Shown here: piece by piece, positions 5,382-14,330 of the stretch | How positions within the stretch are numbered: the first letter of the stretch is position 1 | Layout of the letters: the number at the start of each line of letters is the position of its first letter | DNA from: Stanieria cyanosphaera PCC 7437 | GTDB lineage: Bacteria; Cyanobacteriota; Cyanobacteriia; Cyanobacteriales; Xenococcaceae | Length of the DNA stretch: 64,000 bases | Assembly: GCF_000317575.1 (NCBI RefSeq) | Contig: NC_019750.1 | Coordinates: 1-64,000 of the forward strand | Direction of reading: 5' to 3' | Program-made: the position numbers and the translations under genes | The notes under the pieces: generated by a model | Database searches by the model: none | The model's input: the letters and a program-made list of their open reading frames with translations, nothing else | Told to the model about the DNA's origin: nothing

Positions 5382-8300
5382 ATGATAACAGAAAATCTTC
5401 AGCAAGTAACCAAGCACAATCCCTGTCCTCACTGCGGAAAACCCGATTGGTGCTATTTTCTAGGCAATCTGTCAGTTTGTAAACGCGATGCAGAACCCGC
5501 TCCCAGTTGGAAAATGACCAGCAAACAAGATTCTGAGGGAAGTTATTATTATGCCCCAGAAGATAAGCCCCAAAAAGCCATCAGACCTGCTCAAAAAAGA
5601 ACTTGGGAGTATCCCGATCGCCAAGGAAAGCCTTTAGTCCGCGTAGTTCGCATCGATGACGGCAAAGGTAGCAAACCCAAACGCTGGCAAGAACGCTGGA
5701 ATGGTCGAGAATGGGTAAAAGGGTTAAAAGGAATCGAGCGAGTAGATATTCCTATTTATCGCTATCGGGAAATAAGAGAAGCGATCGCCCAAGGAAAAAC
5801 TATTTTTATAGTAGAAGGTGAAACGTGTTATACGCCAGATACAGAAGTCTTAACACCTGAAGGATGGGTAAAATTAGAAAACTACAAAGAACAATCAGTT
5901 CTTCAATACAACTCAGACGGAACATCAAGTTTCGTTAATCCCTCAAGAGTCATCAAAAATTCTTATTCAGGGGAAATTATTCACACCTATGTCAAAGGAC
6001 TGTCAATTATGACAACCCCAGATCATGACATGGTGGCATTAGATTATAAAGGTCGATTATTCAAACATAAAGCAGAACAAAGACCCGCTTTCTGTTCTTT
6101 TTTACCCCGCACAACCAAACACAGTGGCAATGGAATAAATCTAGCTGACAGCGAAATCCAATTAGCTATAGCCATTAGTGCTGATGGGCATTTTGTTCGG
6201 CGCAAAAAGTCTTCTAAATGGTCAGAAGAAGAACATTATCATGTAACCATTGAAATCAAGAAAGACAGAAAAAAACAACGACTCAAACAAATACTAGAAT
6301 CAAGTGGTATCGATTATGATGAACAATACAGACAGAAAGAAAACTTTACTGCAATAGTATTCAGTCTTCCTCTTGATTTTCCTTGTTTCCGCGAGTTTCC
6401 TTGGGATTGGTTAGAGCAAACAACACTACAACAAAAAGAACTGATTTTATCAGAGTTAGTCCACTGGGACGGTAATAGTGTTCCCAATCGCCAACAGCAC
6501 GAATATAGCTCAAAACATCACTCAAATGCTGTTTGGGTTCAAACCTTAGCTCATCTTACAGGAAGAATTTCAACTCTGATGCACCGCCAAAACCAACTTG
6601 GCAGTTGGTATAAAGTTTCTATTTTGCACACGAAAAAAACTAATAGCTGGCAAGCAATCCAACAGACAAAATTACCCTATGAAGGTTTGGTTTATTGCCT
6701 AACGGTATCTTCAGGAATGCTGCTCATCCGTAAAGACAATACTATCTCAATTTGTGGAAACTGTGCCGATGCACTTTGGAATTTAGACTTACCCGCTACT
6801 ACTAATATTGGTGGTTCTGGCAAGTGGCAAGCGTCAGATACCCAAGATTTAAAGGAGGCTAAAAAAATTGTCCTCTGTCCCGATCGGGATGAACCAGGAA
6901 TCAAGCATATGGAAACCATAGCTACTGACTTTAAAGATGCCCAATGGCTCTATGCTTTTCCTAACTCTCCTTTCTGGCATAACTTACCTTCATCTGGAGG
7001 AATCGATGTAGCTGACTGGATCGAAGACTACAATTTAACTAAAGCCCAAGTCTGGGAAGCTATCGAACCGTACCGAGAAGAACTTCCTAACCCAGAAGTT
7101 CCCACAACACCGCCCCCATCCGCAAAGAAGTATCCCCAAATGTGTATAGACACTATTTTCTCCGACACTCACTGGATCTCTTTTAACGGCAAGCTTTATC
7201 AGTGGGTTGGCACTCATTATCAAAAGGCTTGTCGAGTTAAAGCCAGAAAACGAATCGTTAATTGGTGCGACACCACTCCAGTAGAAACCAAAACAGGTTG
7301 GAAATACGCCTACGCCGATGCTACCCATGTCGAAAATATCTGGAAATGGGTGCTGGAATACTTTGAAGTTGCTCCCGAACAAATCAATCCTCCAGGTATT
7401 AACTGTCTCAACGGAGTAGTTAAAATTAACTGGAACAATGGAGTTGCTTCCTGGGAATTAGTACCCCACGACCCCGAAGTAATTTATACCTACGTCAGCG
7501 AATTTAACTTCGACCCCGATGCCGACTCTACCCAATGCGACAGGATGTTAAGCTGTCTCGAACCCGAACAGCAGCAGCTATTCATTCAGACAATGGCAGC
7601 TTCCTTGGATTTAGCCACCATTCGCAAATACCGAGGACGAACAGTTAAGGCTTTACTATGCAAGGGAGACGGTAACAACGGTAAAGATACTCTCAGAGAA
7701 GCAGTTAGATTGTTGTTCGGCGAAATTGGCATGAGCGACGCTACTATTGGTGACTTTAAAGCTTATGACAATGGTAGAAAATTCGATCTTGCCAAGCTAG
7801 AAGGAACGAGAATTAACTGGAGCAGTGAAAACAGTAGTTATGACGAGCTAGACCGCATTGAATCTCTTAAAAAAGCGATTACTGGTGAATCTTTAGATAT
7901 GGAACGCAAAGGGGTAGATTCCCATACCATGAATCTATCTACCGTATTTTTGTTCAACGTCAACGAAACCCCCAATCTCAAAGCTGGACTAGAAGCAATT
8001 CAATCTCGTTGGGCGGTACTCAACTTCGACAAAACCTACAAGGTTAATGCCGATCCATCCAAAGGGGAATTAGAAGCCGACAGCCGTTTTCGCTACGACC
8101 CCTACTTTATTAAAGAGCAAGTTTGCCCAGCCCTACTCAACAAAATGTTGAAGGCATTAAAAAACTTAGCAGTCAATGGTCTTGACTATAGCTGCACCGA
8201 ACAGGCACTACAAGATATTCAAAAAGAAACCAACCACCTTTGGGCATTCGCTCAAGATATGGGTTTGGAATATCAAACTGGCAGCAAAATCTATATTAAT

Positions 8301-9158
8301 GACCTTTGGGAATCACTCAGGGAATGGTATATCAACAATGGCACATTAGAAATTGTTGCGACAGATAAGGGCAAAGAGAAAAAGATTTGGCACGACCAGC
8401 CAAGACGGGGCGATCGCAACGTCAAAGCTCCCAATCAGATCTATCAACGATTTGCCGAACTATTTCCCAAGATTAAGAAACAACGAGAAAAGAAAGATTC
8501 TCAGAGAAAAGGTCAATTTTATTTAACCGACATCAGCTTTAGTGAAGCAAATCGGATAGCTAGTGAAGCAACAGTGAAGCAATCAGTGAAGCACCAAACC
8601 CAGTCGCAGAGCGAGAATGAAGCAAATGAAGTCAAAAATTCCATAACTCAGGCAAAAAAAATTATTGGTGAGTTAAATAAATCGGAGCAAAAAGCTTTAA
8701 TTTCCTGGTTGACAGCCATTGAGAAGAGTGAATCTAATTGTTCAACCGCTAATAAAAATTTATCTGCTAATAAAAATTCAGCGAAAGGTGAAAAAATTGC
8801 TTCACCTGCTTCACCTTTAGATACAGTAAGCGTTACAGCTTCACCAACTGCTTCACTAACAGCTTCACCAGACGAAATCACTGCTTCACTAATTACGAAG
8901 AAGCATTTTGCTTCACTTAGTTCAACAGTAGATAGAGAAGGAGTTACAACTTCTACCAATGGTTCACGCTCCGAATCATTAACCTTTGAAATAGGTTCTT
9001 CCGTCGCTAATAACAACCCTGAGAAAAATTCCTATAACTGGCACGGTACGATTGTTGGTTTTGACGGAGATGGTGCAGATGTTCGTTGGGATGAGCGCAA
9101 AGGAATGAAAGGAGGTCAAGTCCTTTGGCATAACTTATCCGAATTACGGCTTTTGTAA
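5382..9158 (+). CDS. Plasmid replication primase-helicase (CyRepA-like) with an intein
   Basis: Domain order: a zinc-finger-like CPHCGKPDWC start, a Toprim-like core (FIVEGETC...ADALWNLDLPATTNIGGSGKW, then LCPDRDEPG), and a superfamily-3/D5-type helicase with Walker A GDGNNGKDT and a later FLFNVNETPNLK segment. The C-terminus is a low-complexity Ala/Ser/Glu region and ends in a small barrel-like KOW-type tail (HGTIVGFDGDGADVRWDE). Without the intein it is about 946 residues. This arrangement matches the initiator/primase-helicase family of cyanobacterial plasmids. An intein interrupts the Toprim motif after EGET. The low-complexity linker encodes iteron array B. A TTG at 5364 would add six residues; ATG 5382 is preferred. 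Confidence 0.8.
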   Translation: MITENLQQVTKHNPCPHCGKPDWCYFLGNLSVCKRDAEPAPSWKMTSKQDSEGSYYYAPEDKPQKAIRPAQKRTWEYPDRQGKPLVRVVRIDDGKGSKPKRWQERWNGREWVKGLKGIERVDIPIYRYREIREAIAQGKTIFIVEGETCYTPDTEVLTPEGWVKLENYKEQSVLQYNSDGTSSFVNPSRVIKNSYSGEIIHTYVKGLSIMTTPDHDMVALDYKGRLFKHKAEQRPAFCSFLPRTTKHSGNGINLADSEIQLAIAISADGHFVRRKKSSKWSEEEHYHVTIEIKKDRKKQRLKQILESSGIDYDEQYRQKENFTAIVFSLPLDFPCFREFPWDWLEQTTLQQKELILSELVHWDGNSVPNRQQHEYSSKHHSNAVWVQTLAHLTGRISTLMHRQNQLGSWYKVSILHTKKTNSWQAIQQTKLPYEGLVYCLTVSSGMLLIRKDNTISICGNCADALWNLDLPATTNIGGSGKWQASDTQDLKEAKKIVLCPDRDEPGIKHMETIATDFKDAQWLYAFPNSPFWHNLPSSGGIDVADWIEDYNLTKAQVWEAIEPYREELPNPEVPTTPPPSAKKYPQMCIDTIFSDTHWISFNGKLYQWVGTHYQKACRVKARKRIVNWCDTTPVETKTGWKYAYADATHVENIWKWVLEYFEVAPEQINPPGINCLNGVVKINWNNGVASWELVPHDPEVIYTYVSEFNFDPDADSTQCDRMLSCLEPEQQQLFIQTMAASLDLATIRKYRGRTVKALLCKGDGNNGKDTLREAVRLLFGEIGMSDATIGDFKAYDNGRKFDLAKLEGTRINWSSENSSYDELDRIESLKKAITGESLDMERKGVDSHTMNLSTVFLFNVNETPNLKAGLEAIQSRWAVLNFDKTYKVNADPSKGELEADSRFRYDPYFIKEQVCPALLNKMLKALKNLAVNGLDYSCTEQALQDIQKETNHLWAFAQDMGLEYQTGSKIYINDLWESLREWYINNGTLEIVATDKGKEKKIWHDQPRRGDRNVKAPNQIYQRFAELFPKIKKQREKKDSQRKGQFYLTDISFSEANRIASEATVKQSVKHQTQSQSENEANEVKNSITQAKKIIGELNKSEQKALISWLTAIEKSESNCSTANKNLSANKNSAKGEKIASPASPLDTVSVTASPTASLTASPDEITASLITKKHFASLSSTVDREGVTTSTNGSRSESLTFEIGSSVANNNPEKNSYNWHGTIVGFDGDGADVRWDERKGMKGGQVLWHNLSELRLL
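5826..6761 (+). other. Intein with LAGLIDADG-like homing endonuclease in the Toprim domain
   Basis: 312 codons starting with Cys (CYTPDTEVLTPEGW, intein block A) and ending ISICGN followed by Cys+1 of the host. Block B-like TTPDHDM is present. Two degenerate LAGLIDADG motifs, AIAISADGHF and ILSELVHWDG, point to a DOD-type homing endonuclease. Exact removal restores VEGET-CADAL. The penultimate residue is Gly rather than His, which is tolerated in some inteins. Confidence 0.87.
8542..8916 (+). repeat. Iteron array B inside the rep coding sequence
   Basis: GTGAAGC occurs at 8542, 8563, 8574 and 8586. In the opposite orientation GCTTCAC occurs at 8799, 8808, 8838, 8850, 8862, 8883 and 8910. From 8808 the spacings are 30, 12 and 12, the same register as arrays A and D. 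The repeats encode the Ala-Ser-Pro/Thr linker of the replication protein. Confidence 0.6.
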
Positions 9159-9206
9159 GATTGGGCGATTTGTTTCCATTAGTTTTATCTGTCGCATATC
9201 AGGCTA

Positions 9207-9421
9207 AATAACAGTGGTGAAGCAGTTGATTCTGATGTTGAAGCAAATGCTGAAATAAACGCTGAAGCTGAAAGCCTTATAGATCGAGATGTTGAAGCAG
9301 TTGAGTCAAATATAGCTACTTTGTCTTCTGAAGTTGAAGCAAAAGATGTTTTAGAAATTATCGATCTATTATCCTCACAAGATAAAAACCTAATCAAACA
9401 AAGGCTTATAGAGGATTTAGC
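9207..9421 (+). other. Start-less open frame with inverted iterons downstream of rep
   Basis: A 71-codon frame with coding-like composition but no ATG, GTG or TTG near its 5' end. It reads SGEAVDSDVEANAEINAEAES and ends DLADSET. GTGAAGC/GTTGAAGC repeats (9217, 9237, 9291, 9333) fall in it. It resembles the iteron-bearing tail of the replication protein and may be a duplicated remnant or simply origin DNA. Confidence 0.35.
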
Positions 9422-9501
9422 AGACAGTGAAACCTAAAAAACAAAATTGAAAATTTAAAGTAACTTTTTTCCTGGCTGAAGTTGATAAAATTGCTTTAAT
9501 T

Positions 9502-9563
9502 GCTTCAACAGTAGACTGTGTAAGCCTTACAGCTTCAACAACTGCTTCAACAATTGCTTCAAC
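9502..9563 (+). repeat. Iteron array D
   Basis: GCTTCAAC at 9502, 9532, 9544 and 9556 (spacings 30, 12, 12). The intervening sequence includes TGTGTAAGC, also present in array A, so about 75 bp is a direct repeat of 4908-4985. Confidence 0.6.
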
Positions 9564-9638
9564 ATTTAAGTTGACTGGAGAGAGTGCATCGATTCGGGTA
9601 AGTAACCCACAGATTTCGTAAGTTGGGTTAAACAACTA

Positions 9639-10148
9639 CTAGCTCGACTTTCTCACCCAACCTTCGCCCTTAACTTCCCATTGTTCGGTTAATGCTTTGG
9701 CTAAAGCTTGTCCTCTTGGCTTTTTGCCTTTGACTCGATAATCACTAATTAAAAGATTGCTGACACCTAAAAGCTCTGATAACTCCATATCACTCAGTAT
9801 CTTCTCATCCCCTGTCGTCTCTGATTTTGCTATCGGTGCAGTAATATTAACTCCCAATAACTTATTTTCCACTGTCCTCAGTCGCAAGTTAAGAAGTTCA
9901 ATTTGTTGCCGTAACTCATCTGTTACCTTTTGGTTGGTTAAATCTTTGGTTACAGGTAACATTGATTCTATATGTGCGATACCAATTTTAATCAGTTCCA
10001 AAATGGTTGGGGTAACTTCTGGTTTGTTGCTACGATGATGGATTTTGGCATTGAAATGATGGAGAGCGATCGCTACAATCTCCTCATAAAGTTCATTGGG
10101 AATGCGAACATCGACCCTAGTAACATTTTCTGTCCTTCTGCTCATCAT
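9639..10148 (-). CDS. Probable plasmid copy-control or DNA-binding protein
   Basis: 169 residues. The N-terminus (TRVDVRIPNELYEEIVAIALHHF) looks like a ribbon-helix-helix type strand and helix. A helical middle follows, and then a C-terminal segment with an HTH-like look (LSDMELSELLGVSNLLISDYRVKGKKPRGQALAKAL). It sits between iteron array D and an upstream pair of direct repeats that overlaps its start, which fits an autoregulated replication or copy-number regulator. Family not firmly identified; DNA binding is inferred. Confidence 0.5.
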   Translation of the reverse strand: MMSRRTENVTRVDVRIPNELYEEIVAIALHHFNAKIHHRSNKPEVTPTILELIKIGIAHIESMLPVTKDLTNQKVTDELRQQIELLNLRLRTVENKLLGVNITAPIAKSETTGDEKILSDMELSELLGVSNLLISDYRVKGKKPRGQALAKALTEQWEVKGEGWVRKSS

Positions 10149-10179
10149 ATCGGATAAGATCGGTATTTATCGGATAAGA
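10148..10179. promoter_or_regulatory. Direct-repeat operator upstream of the putative copy-control gene
   Basis: TATCGGATAAGA occurs at 10148-10159 and again at 10168-10179, a 20-bp repeat distance (two helical turns on the same face). TATCGGATAAG occurs once more at 28168-28178 near the KfrA-like gene. Likely a binding site for the divergent 169-residue protein. Confidence 0.45.
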
Positions 10180-10197
10180 CTGAGCGTATCATGTAAA

Positions 10198-10634
10198 CTC
10201 AATCAACAAGTAGAATTATTTCGCGAAGAAGTAGAAGTAGCTGTATTTAACCGAAACGATCTTGAAGATGGTTATGTTAGAGTAATCTTTGCTGCTAAGT
10301 TTCCAGAGAAGGTGTATATAAGAAAATAAAGAATAATAATATTTTTAAATTAAAAACAATAAATAAGAATTCCGAAATTAATACTTCAAATCTCAAGTTT
10401 TATTTGATGATTATTGTGACGGAGAATCATCCCGGTCTTGCTGAAAGTGTAGTTTGTAAAAATATAATTACATTAGGTAAAAAGCTTGAGGTAGGTGTAC
10501 ATTTAATCGATCCTATTGAACTATCTTAGCTTGTAATGAATTCTAAGAATAAAGATAATTTTTGGCAATTATTAGATCATAGATGGTTTCTGTCATCTAC
10601 GAAAAGAACAGTTCACTTTAAATATCAAGATTAA
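10198..10634 (+). other. AT-rich region with decayed ORF fragments
   Basis: Three short coding-like stretches in different frames: a fragment ending AAKFPEKVYIRK (to 10329), a fragment around TENHPGLAESVVCKN (to about 10530), and a 32-codon frame starting ATG 10536 (FWQLLDHRWFLSSTKR). None is a complete recognised gene. They look like remains of one or two genes. Confidence 0.35.
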
Positions 10635-10687
10635 TCAATTTTTTATTAATGTTATCAATAGATAAAAACTAATTTTGTAGAAAAAAA

Positions 10688-13600
10688 CTAACCAGATTTA
10701 ACTGGAGATTTGTGTTTCCTACCCCGCTTATCCACTCGTTTAGCTTCTGGCTTAATTTCGCCAATTTCAATCATATTTTTTCGCACTTTACCTACGAAGG
10801 GAGCAGAGACTTGGCATTCAGTAGCAACTGCGCGATCGCTCCTGTTAGAATCCTTTGATAAACAATTGAATACCCTGTCCCATTTTTCCTGAGTCACTTC
10901 ATCGGTGAGCAGGGTTAATAATTCGCATTTTTCCTCATAGCTAAAAAGTTTCTTAATCAGCAGCATCACGCCTGAGACATCAATTGAACTGATAGGTTCA
11001 CTTGAATTCAATTCAAGTGCTTGCCTAGCAGCGCATTCCGCGCTTTTATGATCAACTAACTGTAAATTCTTTACAGTAGATAAGAGGCTGTCATCTGAAT
11101 TTACTTCAGGTGCTTGAATGCTTCCTTCGGTTGCGGAGGGCGCGTCTTCCGAATTTACTTCGGAAGCTTGTGTCGCCCGTGATATTTCTAATTCTGCGGT
11201 GGATGTTGCTAATGCTTCAGAATCTTTATCTGTATTGCCATTAGATGTTTCCCCAAACGTTGCCGATGTTTCCTCATCTTCATCTTCATCCTGTTCATTA
11301 TCTTTTTTAAACCAGTCTGGTTTACCAACAATATACAAAGTAGATTTACTACGAGTGAGGGCAACGTAGAGTAAATTATCCTCCTGCTCTTTTTGCCATC
11401 CCAGTTGTCTTTCCCAAACCATCGGCATATCTTCGGGCTTGATAATAAAAATGCGATCGCCTTCTAAACCCTTAGCTCGATGGCAGGTAGAAAGGGTAAT
11501 AGGAGACTCGTCATCGGAAAATAGATCGTCAATATAATTGCAGAGATGTTCGATACAGGTGGCATTGGGTTGGCTACTGTAAATCGTGAAGAGTGCGTTG
11601 AGTTTGTCAGCAAGATTCTCCTTCAGTTGCTCGGCATTGTCTAAGTTCTCGTAGGTTTGAAATTTGAACTCGCGGTATTGTTCTACGAATAAATTAAACT
11701 CTTCATACCGAAAGCCTGTAATGTCGGCAATCGCCTCTAGTTCAGATTTGATTTGCTTACCAATATCTTTGCCCTTAACCGTCGCAGCAATTCCTTGACC
11801 AATTAACCTAATACACAAACTAACTAATGGTGCAGTCTTGCGAGACAGAACCATATCCCCTACTTTAAGATGAGCCTCATGTTGATCCGACCACAAATCA
11901 TTGTTGTCGATTTGCTCTAAAATTCCTTCTGGTGCATCCTCCGATGGCTCAATAGGAATATCTGGAAAGATGCGATTGACCAAATTAATATGACGAGTAG
12001 GACAGCGATAACAAAGAGAGAGGGGTAATTCAGTTGCTTGTGTGCGCTCTACTATCTTTTGATAGCTTTGATTATCTGCTCCACTGAAGCCATAGATAGC
12101 CTGACAATTGTGAGTAACAATTCCGTCCGCTACATAAGTATGATATTTTTCTACATCCAGACTAAAGACAGAACCTTCATATCTTTCCTTTGATACGGTT
12201 ATTTGCTCCCAATCCTTTTTGTAACAGTGAGGATGATTTTTATAAGGAAGCATCAAGCAACCATCTACTAGATTTGAGGCTTGTACTACCATCGGACGCT
12301 TTAGGCTTTGCAGCCATTGCCGATCTCTTTTGAATAGTGGATAGCGAATATCTCGACCAAAGTAATCGAGGCACTCCGCAGCACGCTCGAAATTATTGCC
12401 AATGAACTGCCAAGCTTTTTCTAATAATTGTGGGGTTCTAATTGGAGCATCTGAAAACACTAACTGTGGCAATCCAAACCTACCTGATATCGCTTGCTCC
12501 ATGATGAATGCTTCATCTCGACTTTCATAAAATTCCAGAATCCACATTGCATCTGCACCTTCGTTTCTCAGCCGAGCTACTGGTCCCGTTCCTCCACTCT
12601 CGTTTATCGATACTTTGCTCATTCCTACCCGAAACTGCATCCCAAGCTGCATCAGATAGACACAATAATGATTTTTAAATGGTTCAAAGGATGCTATGCA
12701 GTGGTGATTTTTGGTATATTTGCTTATCAGTCCAGATTTGGTTTTGACAACTACCAATTCGTCTTTATAGTATCGTTCGGTAATTCCTGTAACCTTACAA
12801 GATGTGTAAAAATGCCCATCTTGAGCAGAATAAGAATAAACACAATCTCCTACTTTTAAATCTTCAATCTTCACCCATTCAGTTTTGATTTTGTGTCTTC
12901 CCCTGGGACGCTTTACAATCTTCAATACCTTAGTACCTGGTGGCTGACAGGGATCTCCAACATAGAGCATTCTTCCATTATCACCAGCCAGCATCAAACT
13001 CAGTTCTAGCTGCGCTGCATTTAAGTCCTGGCATTCGTCAGTGAGAACGAACTGGTAAGTCTGAAACCAGCTTTTTTCATTTAACGCCCATTCTACAGGC
13101 AGCCAAACCATATCTGTAAAGTCAATCCGATGGTTATTAATTGCCTGTTCCTGACCCTCTATCAAAATATCAGCGATCGCCCTACTGACTCGTTTGAAAT
13201 CGTGAATTCCCTCAAGATTATGATGATAGGCAATTCTTTCAATGGATTCAACGGACAAATCCGATAAAGTTAGTCTGGCGAGGTCAATGAGAGTTAAAAA
13301 ATGTTCGACTCTGCTAATGGCTTTACTTTCGGTCAATGAACCTTTGTAAGTTCTCTTTTTGGTTTTTCTAGGTATGAGCTTTTTTTGTTCCGCTATCTGA
13401 CGGTATTTAGAACTAACTACCCGTTCATCTCTACGAAACTTACCAATTTCCTGTTGTAAAATCTTGAAACCTACTGAATGTAAAGTTTGAATTGAAAATT
13501 TCCACTCTTGACCAAACTTGGCAATTAAATCGAGGCTGTTTTGTTTGCCGAAGACAATTACCTTGATATCTCTAGGTTCGAGTCCCATCGAACGCAGTTG

Positions 13601-13720
13601 TTGGGCTGCCAGCTTTAATGTGGTGGTTTTTCCCGAACCTGCCACCGCATTACAGGTAGCATTCCCCTTGCCATTAGCTAACCAATCTAAAACCCTTTGC
13701 TGATATTTACTTGGCTTCAT
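10688..13720 (-). CDS. UvrD/Rep-type superfamily-1 helicase with an intein
   Basis: 1010 residues, about 729 after intein removal. Motif I is AVAGSGKTTT near residues 26-35. Motif II is VLTDECQDLNAAQ, motif III GDP-CQAIYGFSGAD is interrupted by the intein, and later motifs include STCHRAKGLEGD and NLLYVALTRSKSTLYIV. These define an ATP-dependent 3'-5' DNA helicase of the UvrD class, plausible for plasmid replication or repair. The C-terminus is a variable acidic linker with palindromic coding repeats, then a KIRKNM-type basic end rich in Arg/Lys. The gene diverges from 13835, with a 25-bp palindrome between them. Confidence 0.88.
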   Translation of the reverse strand: MKPSKYQQRVLDWLANGKGNATCNAVAGSGKTTTLKLAAQQLRSMGLEPRDIKVIVFGKQNSLDLIAKFGQEWKFSIQTLHSVGFKILQQEIGKFRRDERVVSSKYRQIAEQKKLIPRKTKKRTYKGSLTESKAISRVEHFLTLIDLARLTLSDLSVESIERIAYHHNLEGIHDFKRVSRAIADILIEGQEQAINNHRIDFTDMVWLPVEWALNEKSWFQTYQFVLTDECQDLNAAQLELSLMLAGDNGRMLYVGDPCQPPGTKVLKIVKRPRGRHKIKTEWVKIEDLKVGDCVYSYSAQDGHFYTSCKVTGITERYYKDELVVVKTKSGLISKYTKNHHCIASFEPFKNHYCVYLMQLGMQFRVGMSKVSINESGGTGPVARLRNEGADAMWILEFYESRDEAFIMEQAISGRFGLPQLVFSDAPIRTPQLLEKAWQFIGNNFERAAECLDYFGRDIRYPLFKRDRQWLQSLKRPMVVQASNLVDGCLMLPYKNHPHCYKKDWEQITVSKERYEGSVFSLDVEKYHTYVADGIVTHNCQAIYGFSGADNQSYQKIVERTQATELPLSLCYRCPTRHINLVNRIFPDIPIEPSEDAPEGILEQIDNNDLWSDQHEAHLKVGDMVLSRKTAPLVSLCIRLIGQGIAATVKGKDIGKQIKSELEAIADITGFRYEEFNLFVEQYREFKFQTYENLDNAEQLKENLADKLNALFTIYSSQPNATCIEHLCNYIDDLFSDDESPITLSTCHRAKGLEGDRIFIIKPEDMPMVWERQLGWQKEQEDNLLYVALTRSKSTLYIVGKPDWFKKDNEQDEDEDEETSATFGETSNGNTDKDSEALATSTAELEISRATQASEVNSEDAPSATEGSIQAPEVNSDDSLLSTVKNLQLVDHKSAECAARQALELNSSEPISSIDVSGVMLLIKKLFSYEEKCELLTLLTDEVTQEKWDRVFNCLSKDSNRSDRAVATECQVSAPFVGKVRKNMIEIGEIKPEAKRVDKRGRKHKSPVKSG
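10999..11166 (-). repeat. Three palindromes in coding repeats of the helicase tail
   Basis: Inverted repeats at 10999-11019 (10-bp arms, 1-nt loop), 11095-11109 and 11146-11166 (8-bp arms) each encode a variant of the peptide (A/L)-(P/S/L)-E-(V/L)-N-S. The arm sequences differ between copies while pairing is kept. The last two share the loop TTTAC. Confidence 0.6.
12107..12949 (-). other. Intein in helicase motif III with GIY-YIG-like endonuclease region
   Basis: 281 residues from Cys1 (after GDP) to Asn (HN), followed by Cys+1 of QAIYGFSG. The end YHTYVADGIVTHN is a classical intein C-terminus. The middle contains NHYCVYLMQ and FRVGMSK, resembling GIY-YIG motifs, then an EQAISGRFGLPQLVF segment. 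The endonuclease class is inferred; the splice junctions are clear. Confidence 0.87.
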
Positions 13721-13770
13721 TTATCTAACTAGCGATCGCCAATCATTTATTTATGATTGCTTAACCTTTA

Positions 13771-13795
13771 TCTAGTGTAAACAGTTTACACTAGA
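13771..13795. promoter_or_regulatory. 25-bp perfect palindrome between divergent genes
   Basis: TCTAGTGTAAAC, a central A, and its exact reverse complement. It lies 51 nt before the helicase start and 40 nt before the 13835 gene and is probably a shared operator. Twenty bases of it recur at 23716-23735 inside another gene. Confidence 0.55.
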
Positions 13796-13834
13796 GATAA
13801 AAATATTCCGACTATTTGTGAAACTGCAATCAAT

Positions 13835-14179
13835 ATGAAAACTCTTGTTTGCTCTTACAAAGAAGCAGAACTTTATCAAGAATACTTTCCTAACTTTGCT
13901 GTCGAGCGCGATAAATACACTTTCGTAATTAGAGCAAAAAAAAGTAAGCTTCACCCCTTGGGAATACACGACGGTTTAGGAAATATTCCCATGTCGAAGG
14001 AAAAGGCTATCAAGAAATTTAAGGAAAAAATTGATAAACATATTTACGCTCAAGAAAGGAATGAAAATCTAGACGATCTGCTTGAAATGGAAGATTATCA
14101 GAGAGAGCATACTGGATTACTACAATGGGAATCTGACCAAGCTTTTGATGGTGGTGGTGACTACGATGAAATAGATTAA
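13835..14179 (+). CDS. Hypothetical acidic protein
   Basis: 114 residues with a basic N-terminal half (RAKKSKLHPLG) and a strongly acidic C-terminus (GGGDYDEID). No membrane segment or known motif. It is divergent from the intein-bearing helicase gene and shares a palindromic operator with it, so the two may be co-regulated. Function unknown. Confidence 0.55.
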   Translation: MKTLVCSYKEAELYQEYFPNFAVERDKYTFVIRAKKSKLHPLGIHDGLGNIPMSKEKAIKKFKEKIDKHIYAQERNENLDDLLEMEDYQREHTGLLQWESDQAFDGGGDYDEID

Positions 14180-14330
14180 GCAATCGCCCGCAAGTATATC
14201 GCCTGAAATACCAGTACCGCAAACAAGTTCGACAAGGCGCGATCTCGCGGAGCGAGCCGTTTCACGATCGCTTCAGTTGTCACAGGCTTCTTGATTGCAA
14301 GGCGACTTTTTGAACGGCAACAATTGCAGT

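Noticed and set aside
8648-9016. Minus-strand frame opposite the replication-gene linker
   Set aside because: Mirror of the iteron-encoded low-complexity region; the + strand is clearly coding.
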